From contig UBUL01000001.1 of assembly GCA_900468625.1 (NCBI GenBank), positions 89,385-153,384 of the forward strand: 64,000 nucleotides of DNA, in the 5' to 3' direction. Origin of the DNA: Hyphomicrobiales bacterium (GTDB taxonomy: Bacteria; Pseudomonadota; Alphaproteobacteria; Rhizobiales; Rhizobiaceae). The notes beneath the pieces were generated by a model. It had not been told where the DNA came from and did not search any database. It saw nothing but the letters and a program-made list of their open reading frames with translations. The position numbers were made by a program, and so were the translations under genes. This document shows, piece by piece, positions 53,945 through 62,244 of the stretch (within the stretch, counting starts at the first letter, position 1; the number at the start of each line of letters is the position of its first letter).

Positions 53945-54299
53945 GAACGTTACCCCTTTGCCCTTCAGGGCTTCTTTAAATCGTTTGCAAAATCATATTT
54001 TGAACTTCCTTGAACTGTCAACGAACAAATATGAGATTCCGCTGAATGGATTGCCGATCGAGGGCAGAAGCGATGCATTCATTTTCCGAAATCAGAATCC
54101 CATCACGATGGGGGCCGGCATATATATGCACATGCATGGAATATATGTGCCACACGAACGCTGGATTTTTTAAAAGAACCAGAGAAAGCGCTTGCCGCTC
54201 CGAAAGACGTATTTTAAGATTAAAACATTCCGACAATAAATCGCCAGCGGCAGTTGAGCGTTATGCTTTTCTGTCGCTTAACAGGGGAACGGAGTGACC
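53945..54299. promoter_or_regulatory. 355-bp divergent promoter region, oxidoreductase / oligopeptide-type transporter
   Basis: An AT-rich gap. It holds GGCATATATAT (54117-54127) and ATATATGTGCC (54141-54151), an inverted repeat with one mismatch, and the regulon palindrome at 54212-54225. A weaker resemblance to the palindrome near 53998-54011 was not counted. No gene is supported. Confidence 0.55.
54212..54225. promoter_or_regulatory. Catabolic-regulon palindrome, site C
   Basis: TTTTAAGATTAAAA, 13 of 14 positions identical to the perfect copy at 41498. It lies 74 bases upstream of the transporter binding-protein gene. Confidence 0.7.
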
Positions 54300-55835
54300 A
54301 TGACAACGCTTACTCGGCGCGAGGCCCTGAGCCTCGGCGCGGCAGCATTCATGACTGGGATTTTAGCCGGCAGAACACGCGTGGAAGCGGCCGAATCCGG
54401 CACGCTGACCATCGCCTTCAACGTGAACCTGCCATCCTTCGATCCGACGACCGGCCCATCCGCCGTCAACCCGACGATCCAGGCGATCTATCGCTCGGTC
54501 TTCGACCAGTATATCGGCCAGGGACCGGACCTGAAATTCCAGCCGGGCCTTTTGACCGCCTGGGGCTGGAACGACGACAAGACCAAGGTCTGGATGGACG
54601 TGCGCGAAGGCGTGACATGGCACGACGGTTCCAAGTTCACACCGGATGACGTCGTCTGGTCGCTGGAACGCGCCGCCAAGCAGGAGACGGGCAATCCGAT
54701 CCAATTCATCTGGTCTACCGCCAATAATTACAAGGTGGAAGGCAACCGCATCACCGGCGATGTCGTTCGCTTCGAGCCGACCTTCTTCAAATGGATGGCG
54801 TTCCTCACCGGCTACGTCTTGCCGAAGGGTTATTACACCAAGGTAGGCGCACAAGGCTTCGAAAAGAAGCCGATCGGCACCGGCCCCTACATGGTCGATG
54901 CCTATGAGGGCAATTCCTATCTGCGCCTGAAGGCAAACCCGAACTATTTCGGCGGCAAGCCGGCCTTCGATACCGTTATCTTCAAGTTCGTGCCGGATAC
55001 GACAAGCCGTGTCGCCGAAATCGAGTCCGGCTCGTCCGACGTGACGCTGGAAATCCCCTATGAGGATTTCGACCGGCTGAAGAAGAAGTCGGGGCTATCA
55101 GGCGTCACAACTCCGATCTCCGACATCGGGATGATCTTCATCAGCAATGTCGATCCGATGCTCGACAAGAACGTCCGCCTGGCCGCCAATATGGCGATCG
55201 ACAAGGAAGCAATCATCAAGCGGCTACTGCGCGGCTACGGCAAGCCGCTGTCGACGCTGGAAGCGCCGGAATACGAGGCTTACGACGCCTCCGTCAAAAT
55301 CCCTTACGATCCGGAACAGGCCAAGAAGCTTCTGGCCGCCAGCGGCTACTCGCCGGAGAAGCCGGTAAAGTTCGGCATCAAGACGACCCGCGGCTTCAAG
55401 CCGAAGGATTACGAGATGATCCAGGCGATCGTCGGCATGTGGCGCAAGGTCGGCATCGAGGCTGAAATCGAAGTCTACGAAATCGCCAAGCACTACGAGC
55501 TGCGCGCCGCCCATCAACTCGGGCCGGCCGCCTTCTACAACTGGGGCAACGCCATCGGCGATCCGACGACCTCGACGGGTTTTGCCATGTTCGGCCCCTC
55601 GCCGCACTCGGCTTGGAAGACCAAGGATGTCGACGACATGCTGGGACCGCTCTGGGTGGAAAAAGACGAGACGAAGCGTATTGCCGGCTGGAAGGCGGCG
55701 ATCAAGTACATTGCCGAACAGGGCTATGTGATCCCGCTGCTGCAATATGCGCAGCCGATCGTCTACAAATCGAGCCTCAAGGTCACGCCGAACGTCTCCG
55801 GCGCCCTGCAGCCGACGCTGGTGTCGAAGGCTTAG
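54300..55835 (+). CDS. Oligopeptide/nickel-type ABC substrate-binding protein (family 5)
   Basis: A 511-residue periplasmic solute receptor. The leader has a twin-arginine-like LTRREALSLG and a cleavage region near VEAAES, so Tat export is possible. Family 5 blocks include AWGWNDDKTKVWMDVREGVT and WHDGSKFTPDDVVWSLERAA. The family carries peptides, opines, sugars or aromatic compounds, so the ligand is open. The start is ATG 54300, with GGAG five bases before it. The GTG two codons earlier is inside that site. A regulon palindrome lies in its promoter. Confidence 0.92.
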   Translation: MTTLTRREALSLGAAAFMTGILAGRTRVEAAESGTLTIAFNVNLPSFDPTTGPSAVNPTIQAIYRSVFDQYIGQGPDLKFQPGLLTAWGWNDDKTKVWMDVREGVTWHDGSKFTPDDVVWSLERAAKQETGNPIQFIWSTANNYKVEGNRITGDVVRFEPTFFKWMAFLTGYVLPKGYYTKVGAQGFEKKPIGTGPYMVDAYEGNSYLRLKANPNYFGGKPAFDTVIFKFVPDTTSRVAEIESGSSDVTLEIPYEDFDRLKKKSGLSGVTTPISDIGMIFISNVDPMLDKNVRLAANMAIDKEAIIKRLLRGYGKPLSTLEAPEYEAYDASVKIPYDPEQAKKLLAASGYSPEKPVKFGIKTTRGFKPKDYEMIQAIVGMWRKVGIEAEIEVYEIAKHYELRAAHQLGPAAFYNWGNAIGDPTTSTGFAMFGPSPHSAWKTKDVDDMLGPLWVEKDETKRIAGWKAAIKYIAEQGYVIPLLQYAQPIVYKSSLKVTPNVSGALQPTLVSKA

Positions 55836-55848
55836 TGCCGTTCTTGTA

Positions 55849-56016
55849 GGCTTGCTCCTCACCCTAGCCCTCTCCCGCTCGCGGGGAGAGGGAACGACCT
55901 CTTTACCGTCGTCTGGAAAGATGCTCGGAAGGAAGGCTGCGGGTGCGTCTATCCCCTTCTCCCCGTTAAAACGGGGAGAAGGTGGCCGATAGGCCGGATG
56001 AGGGGCTGGCAAGCTC
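55849..56016. repeat. Rhizobial palindromic intergenic repeat
   Basis: About 168 bp between the binding-protein and first permease genes. It holds CCCTCTCCC/GGGAGAGGG (55868-55876 with 55884-55892) and a perfect 12-bp hairpin, CCTTCTCCCCGT-TAAA-ACGGGGAGAAGG (55955-55966 with 55971-55982). The outer ends CTTGCTCCTCA and GATGAGGGGCTGGCAAG are also inverted. A piece of it recurs at 34821-34844. Such hairpins often damp expression of the distal genes. Confidence 0.72.
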
Positions 56017-56055
56017 CATGTTACAGTCAGCACATGCGATCGGAACCCATAACGC

Positions 56056-57063
56056 ATGATAGCAGTCTCCATTCTCAACCGGCTGATCATGGCCGCGATT
56101 ACCCTCTTCGGAGTGGCGGTGATCGTCTTCGTCCTGCTGCGCGTCGCGCCGGGCGATCCGATCGCTATGATGATCTCGCCGGGCGCAAGCCCTGCCGATA
56201 TCGCCGCGCTTCGCGCCCATTACGGCCTCGATGCGAGCCTGACCACGCAATTCTGGCTCTGGCTGAAATCGGTCCTGACCGGCGATTTCGGGACATCGAT
56301 CTCCTTGAAGCGCGATGTGCTGTCCCTGCTCGGGGAACGGCTACCCGCAACGCTGGAGCTTGCCTTCGCAGCCCTGATACTTGCAGTTCTCCTCGGCGGT
56401 GCGGTCGCCATCGTCGGCACGCTTGCCCGCCGCACGATTTTCGAGCCCATCATTGACAGCCTCAACGGCCTTTTCCTTGCCGTGCCGGATTTCGTCTGGG
56501 CGCTGGCTCTCGTGCTGGTCCTCGGCGTCCTCTTTCCGCTTTTTCCGCTCTCCGGCCGCATTGATCCGAGCATCGACGCGCAGTTCATGACCCCCTTCTA
56601 TCTCCTCGAAAGCCTGGTGACGCTTCGCCTCAGTATCTTCGCCGATATCTGCGCGCACATGGTCATGCCGGTCCTGGCGCTCGGCCTGCCGCTCGCCGCC
56701 ATCATCGCCCGCGTGCTGAAAGCCGCACTTTCCGAGGCCATGGTGCAGGACTATATCCTGCTCGCCAAGCTGAAGGGCATGTCCGAACTGCGGCTGGTGC
56801 TGCAGGAGGCGCTGCGCAACGCCGTCGGCCCGACCATAGCGCTGACTGGCGTGCAATTTACCTTTCTGATCGGCGGGACCGTCATCGTCGAGCGCATCTT
56901 CGCCTATCCCGGCATCGGCAATATGGCGATCGATGCCGTCATCAACCGCGACTTGCCTCTGATCCAAGGGCTTGTTCTCGTATTTGGCGCCCTCTTCATT
57001 CTCGTCAATCTGGCGGTCGATCTGCTGGTTGCGGCCTTCAATCCGAGGCTCGCCCATGGCTGA
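56056..57063 (+). CDS. Oligopeptide-type ABC permease, DppB-like
   Basis: A 335-residue inner-membrane permease with six helices. The N terminus MIAVSILNRLIMAAITLFGV and FVLLRVAPGDPIAMM are typical, as is the inner-membrane loop EALRNAVGPTIALTGVQFTF. The start is ATG 56056, but no good ribosome site is visible. It is separated from the binding-protein gene by a 220-bp gap containing a palindromic repeat, and overlaps the second permease gene by 8 bases. Confidence 0.92.
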   Translation: MIAVSILNRLIMAAITLFGVAVIVFVLLRVAPGDPIAMMISPGASPADIAALRAHYGLDASLTTQFWLWLKSVLTGDFGTSISLKRDVLSLLGERLPATLELAFAALILAVLLGGAVAIVGTLARRTIFEPIIDSLNGLFLAVPDFVWALALVLVLGVLFPLFPLSGRIDPSIDAQFMTPFYLLESLVTLRLSIFADICAHMVMPVLALGLPLAAIIARVLKAALSEAMVQDYILLAKLKGMSELRLVLQEALRNAVGPTIALTGVQFTFLIGGTVIVERIFAYPGIGNMAIDAVINRDLPLIQGLVLVFGALFILVNLAVDLLVAAFNPRLAHG

Positions 57064-57949
57064 CACTACCTCGCCCGCCATGCCGCGCTCGCCCTCCCGA
57101 ATGGCGAAACGCATCCACGCGCTACTTTCCGAGCCGAAGGTGATCTTTGGCGGAGGTTTCATTCTTATCCTCCTCATCCTCGCGATCTTTGCGCCTTACA
57201 TCGCGCCGAAGGACCCGCTGGAGCAGGATCTGATGTCCGGCACCTTGCCGCCGGCATGGATCGAAGGTTCCGATCCCGGCTTCCTGCTAGGCACGGACGA
57301 TCTCGGCCGCGACGTGCTCTCCCGCGCCATCTTCGGCACGCGCATCGCGCTTACGGTCGCCTTTGTCGCAGCCGGGCTCGCGGCCCTGATCGGCACCCTG
57401 CTCGGCCTCCTTGCCGGCTGGTACGGCGGCTGGATCGATAAGGTGATCTCCCGCCTCGTCGATATCTGGATGGCCTTCCCGCCGGTGCTTCTCTCGATCT
57501 TGCTCGTCGCCGTCTTCGGCTCCGGCGTGCACTCAGTCATCGCTGCCATTGTCATCATCGACTGGACGCGCTTCTGCCGCGTCGTGCGCTCGGAAACGCA
57601 GGCGCAGGCGCGAATGGATTATGTGACCGCCGCCCATACGATCGGCTTTTCGCGCGCCAAAATCCTCTTCAGCGAAATCCTGCCCAATGTGACGCCCATG
57701 CTGATCGCCCTTGTCAGCCTGGAAATGGGTATTGCCGTCATCGTCGAAGCCATTCTGTCCTTCGTCGGCCTGTCGGTCGCCTCCGACACCCCGACCTGGG
57801 GCGGCATGATCGCCGAGGGGCGTCAAATGATCTATCAGGGCTGGTGGGTGCTGGTCGTGCCGCTGATCGCGCTCTTCGCGACGGTGCTTGCCTTCAATCA
57901 ACTCGGTGACGGCCTGCGCCGCGCCCTCGATCCGGTAATGCGCCGATGA
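57056..57949 (+). CDS. Oligopeptide-type ABC permease, DppC-like
   Basis: A 297-residue inner-membrane permease partner. It has a cytoplasmic N-tail, the first helix FGGGFILILLILAIFAPYIA, the family loop LLGTDDLGRDVLSRAIFGTR and the EAA-type region AAHTIGFSRAKILFSEILPN. The start is ATG 57056, overlapping the preceding stop by 8 bases. The frame upstream is the shadow of the first permease. It overlaps the next gene by 4 bases (ATGA), so translation is coupled. Confidence 0.92.
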   Translation: MADTTSPAMPRSPSRMAKRIHALLSEPKVIFGGGFILILLILAIFAPYIAPKDPLEQDLMSGTLPPAWIEGSDPGFLLGTDDLGRDVLSRAIFGTRIALTVAFVAAGLAALIGTLLGLLAGWYGGWIDKVISRLVDIWMAFPPVLLSILLVAVFGSGVHSVIAAIVIIDWTRFCRVVRSETQAQARMDYVTAAHTIGFSRAKILFSEILPNVTPMLIALVSLEMGIAVIVEAILSFVGLSVASDTPTWGGMIAEGRQMIYQGWWVLVVPLIALFATVLAFNQLGDGLRRALDPVMRR

Positions 57950-58818
57950 CATCTCCGCTCCTCTCCATCACTGGCCTCGGCGCCACATCCGACCGCGACA
58001 GCGGCGCGCCGATCCTGCGCGATGTTTCGCTGACGCTCACGCGCGGCGAAGTGCGCGGGCTCGTCGGCGAAAGCGGCGCCGGAAAATCGACCATCGCCAA
58101 GGCCCTGCTCGGCATCCTGCCGCGCAGCGTCCGCATTACCAGCGGATCGATATTGTTCGAAAGCCGTGATCTCCTCACTCTCTCAGCGAAGGAATTGCGC
58201 GGCATTATGGGCAGCGATATCTCGCTGATCCCGCAAGATCCGCAAACCGCGCTCAATCCCGGCCGCCGCATCGAGGCGCAGCTGACCGATGGCTTGCGGT
58301 TGAAGCGGGGCATGTCCTCAGGTGATGCTCGCCGGCGCGCTCTGAAGCTGCTGGAGGAAGTGCATATCCGCGATCCCGAGCGTGTGCTGCGCGCCTATCC
58401 CCACGAATTGTCCGGCGGCATGCGCCAACGCATCCTGATCGCCGCCGCTTTCGCGCTGGAGCCGAAACTGGTCGTTGCCGACGAGCCGACCACGGCGCTC
58501 GACGTCACCGTGCAGAAACAGATCCTGCGGCTGATCCGCCGCCTGCAGGAAGCGCACGGCACCGCCGTGATCTTCGTCACGCATGATCTCGGTGTCGTTG
58601 CCCAGATCTGCGACAGCGTCACTCTGCTCTACGCCGGCAAGATCATCGAAGAGGGGCGCACGAGCGACGTACTCGCCCATCCCCGGCACATCTACACGAA
58701 GTCGCTTCTTGCCGCCGGCCCTCGCTACGACCGGCCAGATGCCGGGCTGAAGCCGGTGCCGCAGACGGTCTTCGAGCAATTGCGTCGCGAAATCGGTATT
58801 CCGGAGGGCGGCCGATGA
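57946..58818 (+). CDS. Oligopeptide-type ABC ATPase, DppD-like
   Basis: A 290-residue ATP-binding subunit. Walker A is GESGAGKS near residue 45, the signature motif is LSGGMRQR, Walker B is KLVVADEPTTALD and the switch is VTHDLG. The C terminus is shorter than the ~325-residue norm and the usual iron-sulfur-type cysteines are missing, as in many alphaproteobacterial relatives. It overlaps both neighbours by 4 bases. Confidence 0.92.
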   Translation: MTSPLLSITGLGATSDRDSGAPILRDVSLTLTRGEVRGLVGESGAGKSTIAKALLGILPRSVRITSGSILFESRDLLTLSAKELRGIMGSDISLIPQDPQTALNPGRRIEAQLTDGLRLKRGMSSGDARRRALKLLEEVHIRDPERVLRAYPHELSGGMRQRILIAAAFALEPKLVVADEPTTALDVTVQKQILRLIRRLQEAHGTAVIFVTHDLGVVAQICDSVTLLYAGKIIEEGRTSDVLAHPRHIYTKSLLAAGPRYDRPDAGLKPVPQTVFEQLRREIGIPEGGR

Positions 58819-59666
58819 GCGTTTCCGATAATCTCCTATCCGCCAAGGGCATCGAGGTGATCTACGGCGCCAAGCCGCATCTCTTCGGACCGCCTGGCCA
58901 CGGCATCAAGGTGCTGCACGGAGTCGATATCGATATCCGCCGCGGCGAGACGGTAGGAATCGTCGGTGAGAGCGGCTCGGGCAAGACGACGCTCGGCCGC
59001 GCCTTGCTGCGGCTGGTCGACGTGACTGCCGGCAGCATCCATTTCGACGGTCGAGACATCACGCGCCTGCCCGATACGGAGATGCGGCCACTGCGTCGCC
59101 GCATGCAGATGATCTTTCAGGACCCGATGGCTTCGCTCAATCCACGCCACACCATCCGCCGCATCCTCGTCGAGCCGCTTCTGCTGCACAAACTCGCTTC
59201 GGACAGAAAAGAAGCTGAGTATCATGTCGCTGCAATTCTCGAGCGGGTGACACTGCCGCAAGCCTGCCTCGACCGCAATCCGCATGAACTCTCGGGCGGC
59301 CAGCGTCAGCGCATCGGCATTGCGCGTGCCGCCCTGCTGAAGTCAGATTTCGTGCTTGCCGACGAGATCGTCTCCGGCCTCGACGTCTCGACGCAGGCGC
59401 AAGTGCTCAATCTGCTGAAGGAGCTTTCGCGCGATCTCGGCCTGTCCATGGCCTTCATCAGCCACGATCTCTCGGTCATCCGCGCCGTCTGCGACCGCGT
59501 CTACGTCATGCGCCACGGCCGGGTCGAAGAGGAAGGCGATTGCGAGCGCGTCTTCACCGCACCCGCCTCCGCCTATACCCGCATGCTGCTGGACGCCATC
59601 CCCCTGCCGGAAGTCGATCCGCACTGGCTCGGTCGCGAAAGCGTGATGGAAGCGTCCGATGCATGA
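58815..59666 (+). CDS. Oligopeptide-type ABC ATPase, DppF-like
   Basis: A 283-residue second ATP-binding subunit. Walker A is GESGSGKTT, the signature is LSGGQRQRIGIARA, Walker B is FVLADEIVSGLDVS and the switch is ISHDLS. Note VLADEIVSGLD where the family usually has DEPTSALD, so the residue after Walker-B Glu is Ile instead of Pro. With the four preceding genes it completes an importer. ATGA overlap with the first ATPase couples translation. Confidence 0.92.
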   Translation: MSVSDNLLSAKGIEVIYGAKPHLFGPPGHGIKVLHGVDIDIRRGETVGIVGESGSGKTTLGRALLRLVDVTAGSIHFDGRDITRLPDTEMRPLRRRMQMIFQDPMASLNPRHTIRRILVEPLLLHKLASDRKEAEYHVAAILERVTLPQACLDRNPHELSGGQRQRIGIARAALLKSDFVLADEIVSGLDVSTQAQVLNLLKELSRDLGLSMAFISHDLSVIRAVCDRVYVMRHGRVEEEGDCERVFTAPASAYTRMLLDAIPLPEVDPHWLGRESVMEASDA

Positions 59667-59735
59667 AGGCTATCAATTGCGCTGCGGGTGTTAGCGAGAC
59701 TGCGACAATAACGGCATATGAAAGGGGTAGTCGCT

Positions 59736-60299
59736 ATGAAAGGTCCTGTTTCAGTAGCAACAAAGACCACAGGATTGCCCGGTCTTCGTGGTCACGACCA
59801 TACGGGACTGACGGTGCCGGATATGAAGCAGGCTGTCGATTTCTTCGAGAACGTGCTCGGCTGCGAGGTCATTATGTCGTTCGGCCCGTTTGCCGACGAC
59901 AAGGGCACGTTCATGACGGATTTGCTTGGTGTCGATCCCAAGGCTCAAATCAAGCAGATAACTCAGGTGCGGTGTGGCTTCGGATCGAACATCGAACTGT
60001 TCGAATATTCGGCGCCCGATCAGCGGGATCTCAAACAGAAGAATAGCGATATCGGCGCGTTTCACATCTCGCTCTATGTAGACGACATTGACGCGGCAAA
60101 GGCCTATCTGGACAGCAACAACATCGAGACACGGCTGGGACCATTCTCGGTCCAGGATGGCCCGGCCGCCGGCCAATCGATCCTTTATTTTCAGGCGCCA
60201 TAGGGTCTGCAGTTCGAAGCGATCAGCTATCCCAAGGGCATGGCTTATGAAAAAGATGCAAAGACCGTGTTGTGGGATCCGAAGAATCCAGGCAGATGA
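59736..60299 (+). pseudogene. VOC-family protein interrupted by an in-frame amber codon
   Basis: A glyoxalase/dioxygenase-fold (VOC) gene. The first 155 codons run from ATG 59736 (AAAGGGG upstream) with DHTGLTVPDMKQAVDFFENV and GAFHISLYVDDIDAAKAYLD, then meet TAG at 60201-60203. The same frame continues after the stop as GLQFEAISYPKGMAYEKD to a TGA at 60297-60299. Full-length relatives have APWGLQ here, so the TAG is a TGG tryptophan codon changed by one base. The C-terminal strand holding a metal-ligand Glu (QFEA) is lost if the stop is obeyed. The gene is truncated, read through, or a sequencing error. It lies 69 bases after the transporter operon. Confidence 0.75.
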
Positions 60300-60324
60300 G
60301 CGGCGCCAGAAAAGCGCCGCCTGA

Positions 60325-61947
60325 TCAGGCCGCCGGCGCCTTCAGACGGAAACGCTGTATTTTACCCGATTCCGTCTTCGGCAATGCTTCGACAAAGACG
60401 ATGGAGCGCGGATATTTATAGGGTGCAATCACGGCCTTGACGTGCTCCTGCAAGGCCCTGACGAGCAGATCCGATGCGGTGACGCCTGCCGCCAGCACAA
60501 CATGGGCCTGCACGATATGGCCCCGTTCTTCGTCCGGCTTGCCGATGACGGCGCACTCAAGCACATCGGCATGCGAAAGAAGGGCTGCCTCCACTTCCGG
60601 CCCGGCAATATTGTAGCCGGCCGAAAGAATGATGTCGTCGGAACGGGCCGCGAAATGAAAGTAGCCTTCCTCGTCCTGAATGAAACTGTCGCCTGTCACA
60701 TTCCAGCCGTCCCGCACATAGTCGGCCTGCCGGTGGTCGGCGAGATAGCGGCAGCCGATCGGTCCGCGAACGACGAGCTTGCCGATCGTCCCTCGCGCAA
60801 CCTCGTTCATCTCGTCATCGACGACGCGGGCCTCATAGCCCCTCAGCGGCTTGCCCGTGCAGTTCGGCCGTGCATCGGAGAGATGATTGGAGATGAAGAT
60901 GTGCAGCATCTCTGTCGAGCCGATGCCGTCGAGGATGGGCTTTCCGGTCTTGCGCGTCCACTCCTCGAAGATCGGCCCCGGCAGCGTCTCGCCGGCGGAC
61001 ACCGCGACCCGAAGCGAGGATAGATCCGCCCCCTCTTCCATTGCCGCCAGCATGGCGCGATAGGCTGTCGGCGCGGTGAAGCTGATGGTCGCGCCGTATT
61101 CCTGGATGATCTCGACCATGTTCTTCGGCGAGGCGTTTTCGAGCAGTGCCGTCGATGCGCCGAAGCGCAAGGGGAAGACGACCAGACCGCCGAGCCCGAA
61201 GGTGAAAGCGATCGGAGGCGAACCTATGAAAACGTCCTCCGGCGTCACCTGCAGCACCTCCTTGGCGTAGGCATCGGCAATGATCAGGATATCGCGATGG
61301 AAATGCATCGTCGCTTTCGGCACACCCGTCGAGCCCGAGGTGAAGCCTAGCAGCGCCACATCATCCCGTCCGGTCTTCACCGGTTCGAAACGAACGGGCT
61401 TGTTGAGCGCGATCCGGTCGAGCTCGGCATCGTGATTGGCCGTACCGTCGAAGCCGACGACCTGCTTCAGGAAGCGGCTGTCCTTGGCTGCGGTAACGAG
61501 TTCCTCCAGCAGCCTCGTATCACAAAGCGCAAACGAGATTTCCGCCTTGTCGATGATCTTCGAAAGCTCGCCCGCCCGCAGCATCGGCATGGTGTTGACG
61601 GCGACGGCCCCGACCTTCGTCACCGCCAGCCAGCAGGCGATCATGGCGGGGTTGTTGCCGGAGCGGATAAGGACGCGATTGCCGGGCTTGATGCCAAAAT
61701 TCTCGACGAGAGCATGGGCGATGCGGTTGGTCCAGTCCGCCAGCTCCTTGTAGGTGCGGCGGCGGCCGTTGCCGATCAGAGCCACGTGATCGGCGAAACC
61801 CTTCTCCACCATCCGGTCGCTAAGTTCGAAGCCGGCATTCAGCCATTCGGGATAGTCGAAACCCTCCATCCGCAGTTCGGGCCATTCATCGAAAGGCGGC
61901 AGATTGTCTCGCGTGAATGTATCGGTATGACCGGTCGGTCCCAGCAT
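60325..61947 (-). CDS. Aryl-CoA ligase, 2-aminobenzoate-CoA-ligase-like
   Basis: A 540-residue adenylate-forming enzyme. The phosphate loop is LLGFTSGSTGVPKATMH, the adenine-binding block is GIGSTEMLHIF, the hinge region is FAARSDDIILSAGYNIAG and the catalytic Lys lies in PKTESGKIQR. The N-terminal HTDTFTRDNLPP and the benzoate-CoA-ligase-like core point to 2-aminobenzoate (anthranilate) or another benzoate as substrate. It would supply the CoA-thioester for the divergent flavoprotein fusion. The start ATG 61947 follows GGGAG. A palindrome variant lies 112 bases upstream. Confidence 0.87.
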   Translation of the reverse strand: MLGPTGHTDTFTRDNLPPFDEWPELRMEGFDYPEWLNAGFELSDRMVEKGFADHVALIGNGRRRTYKELADWTNRIAHALVENFGIKPGNRVLIRSGNNPAMIACWLAVTKVGAVAVNTMPMLRAGELSKIIDKAEISFALCDTRLLEELVTAAKDSRFLKQVVGFDGTANHDAELDRIALNKPVRFEPVKTGRDDVALLGFTSGSTGVPKATMHFHRDILIIADAYAKEVLQVTPEDVFIGSPPIAFTFGLGGLVVFPLRFGASTALLENASPKNMVEIIQEYGATISFTAPTAYRAMLAAMEEGADLSSLRVAVSAGETLPGPIFEEWTRKTGKPILDGIGSTEMLHIFISNHLSDARPNCTGKPLRGYEARVVDDEMNEVARGTIGKLVVRGPIGCRYLADHRQADYVRDGWNVTGDSFIQDEEGYFHFAARSDDIILSAGYNIAGPEVEAALLSHADVLECAVIGKPDEERGHIVQAHVVLAAGVTASDLLVRALQEHVKAVIAPYKYPRSIVFVEALPKTESGKIQRFRLKAPAA

Positions 61948-62059
61948 GGCCTTGCTCCCGCATTCTTATAGATCAATCGCCACGACAGCCGTTTCCCCAC
62001 GGCATATGCAGCGCTGCCAAAAAAGATCGCACCGAAGCGCATAATGTTCAAGCAAGAAA

Positions 62060-62073
62060 TTTTAAGCCTAAAC
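62060..62073. promoter_or_regulatory. Catabolic-regulon palindrome, site D
   Basis: TTTTAAGCCTAAAC, 12 of 14 matching the perfect copy. It lies 112 bases upstream of the aryl-CoA ligase, in the AT-rich 297-bp gap shared with the divergent flavoprotein fusion. Confidence 0.62.
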
Positions 62074-62189
62074 TACTTTTGAATTCCCATTGTTTTTGAA
62101 GAGAAATTTTCATTTCCCGTGGTATTATGACTATCCGGCGTCGGCACATTCAGGCACGAAACGCCTTGACGAATGGCAACAACAATATA

Positions 62190-62203
62190 TTTTAAACTTA
62201 AAT
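62190..62203. promoter_or_regulatory. Catabolic-regulon palindrome, site E
   Basis: TTTTAAACTTAAAT, 12 of 14 matching the perfect copy. It lies 41 bases before the flavoprotein fusion start, a position where a bound repressor would block RNA polymerase. Confidence 0.64.
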
Positions 62204-62244
62204 TATTTCGAGATCGGCTCCGGCCGAACGAGGAGGGAAAAGCG

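Noticed and set aside
53998..54011. A possible sixth regulon palindrome next to the oxidoreductase start
   Set aside because: TTTTGAACTTCCTT matches only about 8 of 14 positions and has no symmetry, so it is not counted.
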